Shown here: one piece after another, positions 1 through 5,677 of the stretch | Numbering within the stretch: position 1 is the stretch's first letter | How the letters are laid out: every line of letters begins with the position of its first letter | Position numbers and translations under genes: made by a program | Notes under the pieces: model-generated | Database searches by the model: none | What the model saw: the letters and a program-made list of their open reading frames with translations, nothing else | Told to the model about the DNA's origin: nothing | Assembly: GCA_903970295.1 (NCBI GenBank) | Contig: CAJCHQ010000506.1 | Span: 1 to 5,677 of the forward strand | DNA: 5,677 nt | DNA from: Bryobacterales bacterium | GTDB taxonomy: Bacteria > Cyanobacteriota > Vampirovibrionia > Obscuribacterales > Obscuribacteraceae | Reading direction: 5' to 3'

Positions 1-40
1 CTTTGCCATTCGACTGCATCCGTCTAGATCTATCCAATTT

Positions 41-2530
41 CTAACCCACTGCTATTTCATAGCCGAGCTTTCGATATTTGATACAGCGGCGCTCAAACAT
101 CTTGTTCAAGATCGGATGACTGGAATCCACATAATCATAGATGCGTACATCGGTCTTGTCCGTGTGCTGGCGGTGCAGTCGCCCAGCGTACTGTTCAACT
201 CTTCCTTCGAAAGAAATAGGCAACAAAAGAAAGAGTGTGTCCAGGCGGGAATCATCAAAGCCTTCGCCGATATATTTGCCGGTCGCTAAAATAAGTCGTT
301 CGGAATCATCTGGTATCGACTTCAATTTAGCGAAGATCGCCAATCTTTCCTTTTTCGTCATGCCGCCCTTCAAGATAATGATGTTTTTCGCGAAGCCCTG
401 CAGCTTCGAAGCCAGACCGTCTAAATGTTCCAGACGTTCCGTAATGACCAGCGGCGATCTACCTTGCTCAAGCTCCTTCAGAATGTCGTCAAAGATGAGC
501 TCATTTCTCTTCTCGTCGATTGCCAGGGCGTCATACAACTCATTAATGTGGGTGCCCTCTTGTTGAGACGGTGGCATCTGAAACCCGGTCTCCCTGGGAA
601 TCACCATATGCTTGACTCCAGTGATAAGTTTTCTATTTCTTAGAGAATCTTTGAACCTTACTGGGCCACACTGCATCATGATGATCGGTTGATGACCATC
701 CTTTCGAACGGGAGTCGCGGTCAAACCTAATACATACTTCGCCTTAGCTTGCTTCACGACCTGCTCGAAGCTGAAGGCAGAAATATGGTGGCATTCATCA
801 ACGATGATCTGTCCATATTCACCAACAACTTCAGAAACTACGCCCATTCTCCCAAGACTTTGGATGGTGGCAATGTCGATGATGCCGGTCCTTTTCTTCT
901 TGCCACCACCAATTTGGCCGATGCTCTTCGGAGGCGTGTCCAGAAACTGCTCAAGTCTGTCCTTCCACTGGTCGATTAACTGCAGCGTGTGAACGAGAAT
1001 CAGGGTATTGGTTTTGCGTTTGCCGATCACATACGATGCCACCACCGTCTTTCCAAAGGCTGTTGATGCGCTTAAGATTCCTAAATCGCTGTTCAATATT
1101 TGTGTAGCAGCTACCGGTTGCTCGTCTCGCAATTGCCCCTTGAAGTTTGCTTCAATGGAGATGCCTTCATATCGCTCATCAATCTCCGAAACAGCTATGT
1201 CGTTGTTGATAAATAGCTCCTTCAGGCTCTCAAGGCAACCGCGAGGCAGGGCGATATGTTTGGGCAAATCTTCAGCGCAACAAATTACTCTCGGTGTTTC
1301 ATGCGTTGACTGCCTGGTTGCCTGCTTTTGATAAAACTCCGGGTTTTGAAAGGCGGCAAGACCCATTAATTTACTCAAGGCCGCCGAACTAAAACCTGCC
1401 TTTGGGATATAGACCATGTTTCCGAGCACGACTGTAATCTCTCTGGGATACGGTTCCCTCAATTTCTTGTCTTGTGGTTTTGCAGAAGGACTTCGTTTCC
1501 ACGGTTCCTCCGAATCTGCCTCGTCCGAAGACAAAGGGACGTTTATTAGCGCATGGCGAGTGGAAGCCTCCCGCACTATGGATTCAACATCCGCGCAACG
1601 CATGCGAACAATCGCGCCCAGATAAGTCCATTGGTCCTCAAAGGGTTGGAGATTTCTATCGACAAAGACACTGTTACCAGCACGGCTTGGTTCTGCCTGC
1701 AACGGCAAAGCAATTAAATTGCCGAAGCCCCCGCGCGGCATTGTGTCCTGATTCGGAAACATGCGATCGTACGATTTGAACCCGAGTTGGTATCGGTTCT
1801 CTTTCGTCTCGGAGATCAAAAATGCTCCCAATGAGCGAGCTTGAGAAGCACGAACTGGCATATCAAAAAAGATCCAGACGTGTGCCCCAGCTCCAGAGCG
1901 CGATCTCTCCAAATATGCCGGAACGCCAATTCTGTCACAGGTGTCGAGGAATGCAAGAGCATCTCCGCTCCAGTCAGATTCATCGAAGTCTAGAGCTAGC
2001 AAGAAACAGCTTTCGTCCTTCAGGAGGGGATATATTCCAACAGTTCTCTGTCCTTTTAGATGTTCTTCAAGAACTTTATCTGTCAGCGGAAGAAGCTGAC
2101 ATCCAGGTCCGCATTGCGATTTCCCACGCTCACTTTTTGTGTGGCTTTCCCATTGGTGCAGTTTTGCTGGCGAGTAGTTGGTGGTGCCATCTTTCTTTTG
2201 CCACCTTTCTGCATAGACATCGTTGCGACTGCGGAAAAGGCTTTGAAATAGCTTGACCCGATAGTCTGTCGCAGACTCCGGTAATTTCTTCTGGGGGTCG
2301 GGTACCTGATAGATCGACTTCGATTCGGCTGTTTTTGAGCTCGGCGTCGCGGATTTAAGTTGCACCACTTCGGCTTTCAGTAGCGCATTCTCTTGGCGGA
2401 GAGCAGTATTTTCCGAACGCAACCGTTCGCATTCATTCAAAGCATCTGCAAGAAAAGGCAACGGTAGCTGCGTGGCGCTGCCATCTCTGATCGATTTTCT
2501 CTTCTTCGACTGAGCGTTGTCTGAATCCAT
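41..2530 (-). CDS. TOTE-type primase (AEP) fused to SF2 helicase
   Basis: This 829-residue protein joins a primase-polymerase domain to a DNA helicase, the core of the TOTE conflict systems thought to act against invading or mobile DNA. Numbering is from the ATG at 2530. A charged start is followed by a leucine-rich coiled coil (about 33-60). The AEP domain (about 90-280) shows CGPGC then PLTD (140-150), the metal-binding DFD (181-183), SGAGAH ending at H217, and FPNQD followed by GFGNLIALPL. A linker leads to the helicase (about 465-810): RDEQ, Walker A TAFGKT (490-495; canonical TGxGKT has Gly where this has Ala), DECH (578-581), TAT (604-606), GEGFDD (756-761) and QYAGRLHRQ (780-788). The protein ends about 40 residues after the last motif, so no nuclease is fused. 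A GTG at 2653 would add 41 residues, but it lacks a Shine-Dalgarno site and lies inside a palindrome. The ATG has AAGG nine bases upstream. The family is clear; substrate and biological role are inferred. Confidence 0.9.
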   Translation of the reverse strand: MDSDNAQSKKRKSIRDGSATQLPLPFLADALNECERLRSENTALRQENALLKAEVVQLKSATPSSKTAESKSIYQVPDPQKKLPESATDYRVKLFQSLFRSRNDVYAERWQKKDGTTNYSPAKLHQWESHTKSERGKSQCGPGCQLLPLTDKVLEEHLKGQRTVGIYPLLKDESCFLLALDFDESDWSGDALAFLDTCDRIGVPAYLERSRSGAGAHVWIFFDMPVRASQARSLGAFLISETKENRYQLGFKSYDRMFPNQDTMPRGGFGNLIALPLQAEPSRAGNSVFVDRNLQPFEDQWTYLGAIVRMRCADVESIVREASTRHALINVPLSSDEADSEEPWKRSPSAKPQDKKLREPYPREITVVLGNMVYIPKAGFSSAALSKLMGLAAFQNPEFYQKQATRQSTHETPRVICCAEDLPKHIALPRGCLESLKELFINNDIAVSEIDERYEGISIEANFKGQLRDEQPVAATQILNSDLGILSASTAFGKTVVASYVIGKRKTNTLILVHTLQLIDQWKDRLEQFLDTPPKSIGQIGGGKKKRTGIIDIATIQSLGRMGVVSEVVGEYGQIIVDECHHISAFSFEQVVKQAKAKYVLGLTATPVRKDGHQPIIMMQCGPVRFKDSLRNRKLITGVKHMVIPRETGFQMPPSQQEGTHINELYDALAIDEKRNELIFDDILKELEQGRSPLVITERLEHLDGLASKLQGFAKNIIILKGGMTKKERLAIFAKLKSIPDDSERLILATGKYIGEGFDDSRLDTLFLLLPISFEGRVEQYAGRLHRQHTDKTDVRIYDYVDSSHPILNKMFERRCIKYRKLGYEIAVG

Positions 2531-2569
2531 CCGCCCATACCTTGTCAACGAGCGCTTGCACAGGCCCTT

Positions 2570-2575
2570 ATTGTA
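2570..2575 (-). promoter_or_regulatory. possible -10 element for the AEP-helicase gene
   Basis: The minus strand reads TACAAT here, one mismatch from TATAAT. It would put a transcription start about 30 bases before the ATG at 2530. No good -35 hexamer lies at the usual distance, so the site would need an activator or be fortuitous. If it is real, the GTG start at 2653 is excluded because it would lie upstream of the transcript. Confidence 0.25.
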
Positions 2576-2646
2576 GTATGTCTGGAAATGAGTCCTGTTG
2601 ACATTCTTGAGCCTTGGGTGCCCGCTCTTGCATCCGACATTCCCGT

Positions 2647-2680
2647 CGTTCACCGTTCATGAACAGTGAACGATCGTTCG
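2647..2680. promoter_or_regulatory. two overlapping palindromes, probable operator
   Basis: Positions 2647-2672 form a 26-bp palindrome. The left arm CGTTCACCGTTCA pairs with the right arm TGAACAGTGAACG at 12 of 13 positions. It overlaps a perfect 12-bp palindrome, GAACGATCGTTC, at 2668-2679. Together they contain five copies of a CGTTC or GTTCA-like half-site (TGAAC on the other strand). This arrangement is typical of cooperative binding by a dimeric repressor or activator. It lies between the DUF2786 gene and the AEP-helicase gene, so it most likely controls the latter. No regulator gene is visible in the window. Confidence 0.6.
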
Positions 2681-2755
2681 AAAGAAAGCACCGGCAATCG
2701 AAAATACACCCCCAATCGCCACCGGTCTCTTAGTTTTAAGTACCTTCAGACCCAA

Positions 2756-3433
2756 TCACGCGAATTGTGGCAGACGCTTCTTTTGCTTGCCCAGTGAAAC
2801 GCCGGCGCCATAGCTCGAGCCGTTGTCGAATGAGTCTCGATCGATGTATACCGTTCGTCTTCTCGTCTGACGCAAATTGAGGTGGGACATATATTCTTCG
2901 TTGGCGCTCTCGAGTTGGTTTCGGACGACAGTCAAGCTCGTGCCCGGAGTCGCGCTTGTCTTTGAATACTGCTCTTCGAACACCATGTCTATGGCACGCA
3001 TGAGAATTGCCCAGCCGGCTCCCGTGCGAAAGCTTCGACGTTCATAGCTATCCTTGTAGAGACGATTGCTTTCCTTACGAATAGACTCTATGAGCCAAGT
3101 CGCGACGTCAATGGCAACAGCAATATTTTCTGCGGTTCCCACAAACATCGGAGTTTTGCGCACAGAGATGTAGTAATTGGTGTAATAAAGCTCGCAGACC
3201 GCGTCCAAAACGTGTTCCACCCATCGCTCCAATCTGAAGCTGCCTTCGACCGTGCATACACTGATATTCAGCGATTGCCCTTCTACTTGAGCCAGGCTCA
3301 AATTATGTTTGCCGAGCAAGTCCATAGCAAATTGCATTGCCACTTCTCGCTCGTGCTCATTGTTATTGCTGGCGCCGTCGGCAAGAGCCAGCAGCTTTCT
3401 GATTTTCTGAATTATCGCGTTATTGTCTTTCAT
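2756..3433 (-). CDS. DUF2786 (and DUF7168-like) protein
   Basis: A 225-residue soluble protein of unknown function. The N-terminus (about 3-47) matches the DUF2786 pattern: IRKLLALA, an Asn/Glu-rich turn, EREVAMQFAMDLL and KHNLS. The rest resembles the DUF7168 region that usually follows it: FVGTAENIAVAIDVATWL (97-114), SFRTGAG (134-140) and a terminal basic stretch with a glycine-rich FDNGSSYGAGVSLGK (202-216). There is no signal peptide or membrane segment. DUF2786 proteins are common in phages, plasmids and genomic islands, which fits the conflict-type neighbour downstream. The ATG at 3433 is chosen over a TTG at 3445; neither has a good Shine-Dalgarno site. It is co-directional with the AEP-helicase gene but separated from it by about 225 bases holding an operator-like repeat, so a shared transcript is uncertain. 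Family assignment is good; function is unknown. Confidence 0.85.
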   Translation of the reverse strand: MKDNNAIIQKIRKLLALADGASNNNEHEREVAMQFAMDLLGKHNLSLAQVEGQSLNISVCTVEGSFRLERWVEHVLDAVCELYYTNYYISVRKTPMFVGTAENIAVAIDVATWLIESIRKESNRLYKDSYERRSFRTGAGWAILMRAIDMVFEEQYSKTSATPGTSLTVVRNQLESANEEYMSHLNLRQTRRRTVYIDRDSFDNGSSYGAGVSLGKQKKRLPQFA

Positions 3434-3467
3434 TTTGGTGCACAAACAGTTCTATCGCGAAGCGATC

Positions 3468-3580
3468 CTAATCGATCTGCCGCTTCAGATAAAGTCCCCG
3501 GATGTAGGCATAGTGGATAGCCAATGCATAGAATTCCCTGGCAAGGCCTCCATTCGCGGATCTAAACTTGTTTCCATCAT
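3468..3580 (-). pseudogene. possible small frameshifted ORF upstream of DUF2786
   Basis: Reading leftward from the ATG at 3580 gives MMETSLDPRMEAL. The reading then fits best if it moves to another frame near 3545, continuing AREFYALAIHYAYIRGLYL and then KRQID before a TAG at 3468-3470. The 113-base span is one short of a multiple of three, consistent with a single lost base. The product would be 37 residues with an amphipathic, aromatic-rich second half. It lies 34 bases upstream of the DUF2786 start on the same strand, as an operon member would. No family is recognised, and the Shine-Dalgarno site is poor. Alternatives are a remnant of an older gene, a sequencing error, or chance. Confidence 0.25.
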
Positions 3581-3662
3581 GTCGCTTTCTGACGTTATCA
3601 GTCTTGCCTCAAAAGCCAAACCCACTCTGAAACATATTGCATGACGAAGTTAGGACAAACTG

Positions 3663-3678
3663 TTCGATCGGGATCGAA
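3663..3678. repeat. 16-bp inverted repeat, operator-like
   Basis: TTCGATC (3663-3669) and its exact reverse complement GATCGAA (3672-3678) are separated by GG. The arms are short and no T-run follows on either strand, so it does not look like a terminator. A protein-binding site or a chance palindrome is possible. It lies in the gap upstream of the DUF2786 gene, about 230 bases from its start. Confidence 0.3.
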
Positions 3679-3752
3679 ACGTCGCACGCTGGCTGATCGC
3701 GCCTTTCCTCCAGCGGTCTCGCACTTCGCTTGCAAGTCGGGCGCCGGCTGAT

Positions 3753-3989
3753 CTAGCTGCTGGGCATTTTCTTGTTTTGTTCGCGCAATAAAATACCGGT
3801 GATGAGAAAACCGCTGATCGCGAAAAATATGTCTACTCCGGACCAGCCGCCGTTCTGCGCCAGGAATCCGGCAATCGGACCGTGAGTGTGAAAGCCCATC
3901 ACCCAGAAAATGGCCAGTGCCCGCATGCCGTCAAGGAAAGGAAGATGCTGTTCACTGCTGCAACTGCTTGGACCTTGCAAAGAATTCAT
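3753..3989 (-). pseudogene. truncated acyltransferase 3 (OafA/YrhL-like), N-terminus only
   Basis: The 78-residue product matches the start of the acyltransferase-3 family of multi-pass inner-membrane proteins, which move acyl groups onto sugars of lipopolysaccharide, exopolysaccharide or other envelope molecules. LPFLDGMRALAIFWVMGFHTH (residues 17-37) is the first membrane segment with the conserved LDGxRAxA and the FH histidine. GGWSGVDIFFAISGFLITGILL (about 47-68) is the second, with the hallmark GVDIFFxISGFLIT. The frame stops with TAG ten residues later. Family members are usually about 350-400 residues with around ten membrane spans, so over three quarters is missing and the fragment should not be an active enzyme. 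The missing part is not found in other frames to the left, pointing to deletion or insertion of other DNA and not to a point mutation. The ATG at 3989 is the likely original start; there is no clear Shine-Dalgarno site. Confidence 0.75.
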
Positions 3990-4233
3990 CTCGGCGACAT
4001 GCAGGGCATAGCGCCAACACGGAATTTGGGATCTGGTTACGTTGCCTACGAATCCAATCAGAACCGAATTTTCGATGCCGGCGACGCAAGGCTGAATGTG
4101 GAGGAACTGATCGCGGCGAGAAAAAGAACGCCTGGGTGAGGTATGGGGGCGGGGCGCTTGGAGTGAGATGGACGTTGCTCACCGGTAGGCTGGTTAAAAA
4201 GCCCTTAATCGAGCTTCACTGACTTTTCACTAT
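3990..4233. other. gap between divergent acyltransferase remnant and pilin
   Basis: About 240 bases with no recognised gene. One plus-strand frame is open from an ATG at 3999 to a TGA at 4137-4139, giving 46 residues that include GSGYVAYESNQNRIFDAGD. The codons look passable, but there is no Shine-Dalgarno site and no recognisable family. It could be the tail of a broken gene. The G-rich stretch near 4142-4156 shows no hairpin, and GGCT/AGCC near 4190-4203 makes only a four-base stem. Confidence 0.4.
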
Positions 4234-4239
4234 TATAAT
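4234..4239 (+). promoter_or_regulatory. probable -10 element for the pilin gene
   Basis: A perfect TATAAT lies here in an A/T-rich patch following the gap. Transcription would begin near 4246, about 45 bases before the ATG at 4291. No TTGACA-like -35 is present at 16-18 bases, so an activator or alternative sigma contact may be needed. The position favours the ATG at 4291 over the in-frame GTG at 4258, which would leave only about a dozen leader bases. Confidence 0.45.
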
Positions 4240-4290
4240 GAGGACCTTATCGCTGCTGTGAATTGGCATTTAGGTTTACAAAATTTTGGC

Positions 4291-4536
4291 ATGAAACGAA
4301 GAAACCAAAATGGACAAAGTATGGTCGAGTACGCGCTCGGCATCGGCTGCGTTACGGCAGTCTGTATGCTGGTCTTGGGTGGTCTCGGTTTTGGTGCCGA
4401 AGATGTGATCAGGCAAGTTTTGGTGAATATCAACGACAGCAAAGATCAATCGGTCGACCCGTCTGTGGGCTCATCGGGTGGTATTTTCACTAACGGTGTG
4501 TCCGGTACAAGCAATGCACCCTGGCAAGTCAAATAA
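4291..4536 (+). CDS. Flp/type IVb-like prepilin
   Basis: An 81-residue small pilin-like protein, probably exported to the inner membrane, processed by a prepilin peptidase and assembled into a Tad/Flp-type fibre. The short basic leader MKRRNQNG ends in glycine at residue 8. It is followed by QSMVEYAL, giving Glu at +5 and Tyr at +6 of the mature protein, the Flp processing signature. A single hydrophobic segment follows (about 14-36, IGCVTAVCMLVLGGLGFG). The polar tail is rich in Ser, Gly and Asn and about 45 residues long, longer than in the shortest Flp pilins. The segment contains two cysteines. No tad, rcp or prepilin peptidase genes are visible, so this is an orphan in the window. An alternative start is the GTG at 4258, which adds 11 residues. 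It converges on the GNAT gene, with 34 bases between the stops. Confidence 0.8.
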   Translation: MKRRNQNGQSMVEYALGIGCVTAVCMLVLGGLGFGAEDVIRQVLVNINDSKDQSVDPSVGSSGGIFTNGVSGTSNAPWQVK

Positions 4537-4570
4537 ATTAGATAGCATTCGCTGTTTCCGCAATTTGACA

Positions 4571-5416
4571 CTATCCCAATTCGAACGTCGTGCCGCCATA
4601 GATTTTCTCGAGAGGCAATTGCGGCGCTTCTTGAGTGTACATGCGGCTGGTAGCAAACATGGGCTTCATGTTATAGCGCTTGGCGAGAGCAGCTGCTTGG
4701 GCACTGGGTTGGGGAGCATCCAGGAAAACAGATTGTCCGCGGGCAATGTTAGCCAGGTCTCTGAATATGGAATCGGCAACTGCCTCTGTTTCGGCAAAAA
4801 GCGGGCCGATTTTAAAGCCCTTGCGACACGGACGAATGACACCATAGCCCGTCATATCGCCATCTTGCAGTGAAACCTGGACTTTGGAACCCTCCTGCCG
4901 CAGCCATTTTTGCAAGAACAAGGTGCGCGGCACAGGAAAAAATTTTGTGTCGAAGTCAAAAATCTGGCTGTTGTGAGTTTCAGCGAAAGCAATCGTATTT
5001 CCTTGGTCATAGCCATCGCTAATATGCTCGTAGCGAATATTAGTGTACGCTGTTCTGAATCCTGATCGGCGGTAGTTTTCTTCCTGCGCAGGCACCCCAT
5101 CCAGCCCGATGTTGCGTCCTTCCAGGCGCTTCATGGCCGCTTGCCAGAGGCGCAAGCCAAAGCCACGTCCGCGATGGGAGGGTTTAACAATGTAGAATCC
5201 GATGAAACCGAAATGCGGTCCGTAGCTCACTGCAGATATTGTGGAAATTATTTCCCCATCTAACTCGCCTGCCAGGTAGCCATCAGGGTCTGCACCGTAG
5301 AAGGTGTCGAGATCGTATAATCCGGGATTCCAACCCTCAGCTGCCGCCCATTCAATGGCGAGCTCAAGTTCAGCCCGGCTCATTGTGTGAATTGAACTGT
5401 CACTGAGATCTATCAC
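4571..5416 (-). CDS. GNAT N-acetyltransferase with YitH-type C-terminal domain
   Basis: A 281-residue cytoplasmic acetyltransferase that would transfer acetyl from acetyl-CoA to an unknown amine substrate. The N-terminal GNAT fold (about 5-135) begins with SIHTMSRAELELAIEWA and the AAEGWNPGLYDLDTFYGADP typical of this subgroup. The acetyl-CoA loop is HRGRGFG (81-87, pattern RxxGxG), followed by LRLWQAAMKRL and, later, YRRSGF. The second half (about 150-262) fits the Acetyltransf_18/YitH domain: GYGVIRPCRKGFKIGPLFA, then FLDAP and SRMYT near the end. The GTG at 5416 is chosen because its GTGA overlaps the upstream stop by four bases, a usual sign of translational coupling, and because the first GNAT strand begins just before the next ATG at 5383. 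That ATG would cut the strand short, while the TTG at 5452 would overlap the neighbour by 40 bases. The family is clear; the substrate is not. Confidence 0.88.
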   Translation of the reverse strand: MIDLSDSSIHTMSRAELELAIEWAAAEGWNPGLYDLDTFYGADPDGYLAGELDGEIISTISAVSYGPHFGFIGFYIVKPSHRGRGFGLRLWQAAMKRLEGRNIGLDGVPAQEENYRRSGFRTAYTNIRYEHISDGYDQGNTIAFAETHNSQIFDFDTKFFPVPRTLFLQKWLRQEGSKVQVSLQDGDMTGYGVIRPCRKGFKIGPLFAETEAVADSIFRDLANIARGQSVFLDAPQPSAQAAALAKRYNMKPMFATSRMYTQEAPQLPLEKIYGGTTFELG

Positions 5417-5677
5417 TTCGCGGCAATCTCCACTTTGACGCCGTCGACCCAACGCTTGTGCTCGTCGGTGTAATAGAGGTAAGCACGACTGGCGGGTCCC
5501 GTGTAAGTACCCGGCACGGCAGCGATCAGGCTGATTGGCACTTCGACTTTGGCTTTGGCCGGCAAGTCGCGCCAGTAGAGCACGACTTCGCGGCCGAGCA
5601 CCTCGTAGGCGTCGATCTTCCCTTTTTTGACCAGCTCCTTCAGCTGATCGTGACGAGGTTCGAGCCCACCCGGCAAG
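5413..5677 (-). CDS. alpha-2-macroglobulin-like protein, C-terminal fragment
   Basis: Only the last 87 residues are present; the 5' part lies beyond the right edge. The fragment reads PGGLEPRHDQLKELVKKG, then an acidic-basic strand region with VVLYWRDL, then VPGTYTGPASRAYLYYTDEHKRW ending in VDGVKVEIAAK. This matches the terminal beta-sandwich of bacterial alpha-2-macroglobulin-like proteins, large envelope or periplasmic proteins believed to trap proteases. The motif GPASRAYLYYTDE with a following W is, from memory, characteristic of forms found in Planctomycetota and some other phyla. The stop TGA at 5413-5415 overlaps the GNAT start, so the two genes are probably translated from one message. 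The thioester and bait regions, if present, are outside the window. Assignment from a short tail is fairly secure but subfamily is not. Confidence 0.7.
   Translation of the reverse strand, partial: LPGGLEPRHDQLKELVKKGKIDAYEVLGREVVLYWRDLPAKAKVEVPISLIAAVPGTYTGPASRAYLYYTDEHKRWVDGVKVEIAAK

Larger units (their letters stand above)
3434..3752. other. intergenic stretch without an intact gene
   Basis: These 319 bases separate the DUF2786 gene from the truncated acyltransferase. The open frames on both strands are short and show no recognisable domain. The stretch holds a possible frameshifted small ORF, a 16-bp inverted repeat and a small hairpin at 3454-3466 (ATCGC, loop GAA, GCGAT). All three frames were read leftward from the acyltransferase stop. 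None continues with the RFYxRRxxRIxP-like sequence expected next in that family, so the rest of that gene is missing, not merely out of frame. Confidence 0.6.

Noticed and set aside
141..2256. Several plus-strand open frames of 60-144 codons opposite the AEP-helicase gene
   Set aside because: They lie antisense to a gene with clear domain motifs, show no recognisable family, and are rich in Ser, Arg and Cys as expected of shadow frames.
2681..2755. Possible terminator after the DUF2786 gene
   Set aside because: GGTCT and AGACC can pair as five bases only and no T-run follows; the two CGATTG copies are direct repeats, not inverted.
3212..3644. Plus-strand frames overlapping the DUF2786 gene start and the gap beyond it
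   Set aside because: No recognisable domain and no ribosome site; the first part is the complement of the DUF2786 coding sequence.
3952..4182. A 76-codon minus-strand frame with many Pro, Arg and Ser
   Set aside because: Out of frame with the acyltransferase start that it overlaps, with no recognised family and shadow-like composition.
4190..4203. GGCT/AGCC hairpin upstream of the pilin promoter
   Set aside because: Only a four-base stem, with an eight-base loop and no T-run, so too weak to call.
4537..4570. Possible terminator between the convergent pilin and GNAT genes
   Set aside because: The only pairing seen is GATAG with CTATC across a loop of about 25 bases, with no G/C-rich stem and no T-run.
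4478..4873. A 131-codon plus-strand frame overlapping the pilin end and the GNAT gene
   Set aside because: It runs antisense to the well-supported GNAT C-terminal domain and overlaps the pilin in another frame; its composition is that of a shadow.

Overview
The window comes from a bacterial chromosome of roughly balanced base composition. It carries an accessory (genome-conflict type) block on the left and ordinary cell-envelope or housekeeping genes on the right. The organism cannot be fixed from this sequence. The alpha-2-macroglobulin-like C-terminus, the solitary Flp-type pilin and the scarcity of strong Shine-Dalgarno sites would suit a Planctomycetota or an Obscuribacterales-like (non-photosynthetic Cyanobacteriota) genome, but this is a low-confidence guess.

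Layout, left to right. Positions 41-2530, minus strand: a large protein with an N-terminal coiled coil, an archaeo-eukaryotic primase (AEP) domain of the TOTE conflict-system type and a superfamily 2 helicase. Positions 2531-2755: its upstream region, with two overlapping palindromes at 2647-2680 that look like an operator and a possible promoter nearer the ATG. Positions 2756-3433, minus: a DUF2786/DUF7168-type protein of unknown function. Positions 3434-3752: no intact gene, but a possible frameshifted 37-residue ORF (3468-3580) and a 16-bp inverted repeat (3663-3678). Positions 3753-3989, minus: the first 78 residues of an acyltransferase-3 membrane protein, cut short. Positions 3990-4290: a mainly non-coding gap with a -10-like TATAAT ahead of the next gene. 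Positions 4291-4536, plus: a small Flp/type IVb prepilin. Positions 4571-5416, minus: a two-domain GNAT acetyltransferase. Positions 5413-5677, minus: the C-terminus of an alpha-2-macroglobulin-like protein whose stop codon overlaps the GNAT start as GTGA.

How the genes fit together. The AEP-helicase and the DUF2786 protein are co-directional and may form one defence or mobile-element module, but the operator-like repeats suggest the AEP-helicase has its own transcriptional control. The truncated acyltransferase and the debris beside it suggest that this module sits at a rearranged, insertion-prone locus. The macroglobulin-GNAT pair is a translationally coupled operon on the same strand. The pilin is the only confident plus-strand gene and converges on the GNAT gene. 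No tRNA, rRNA, CRISPR array, transposase or convincing intrinsic terminator was seen.
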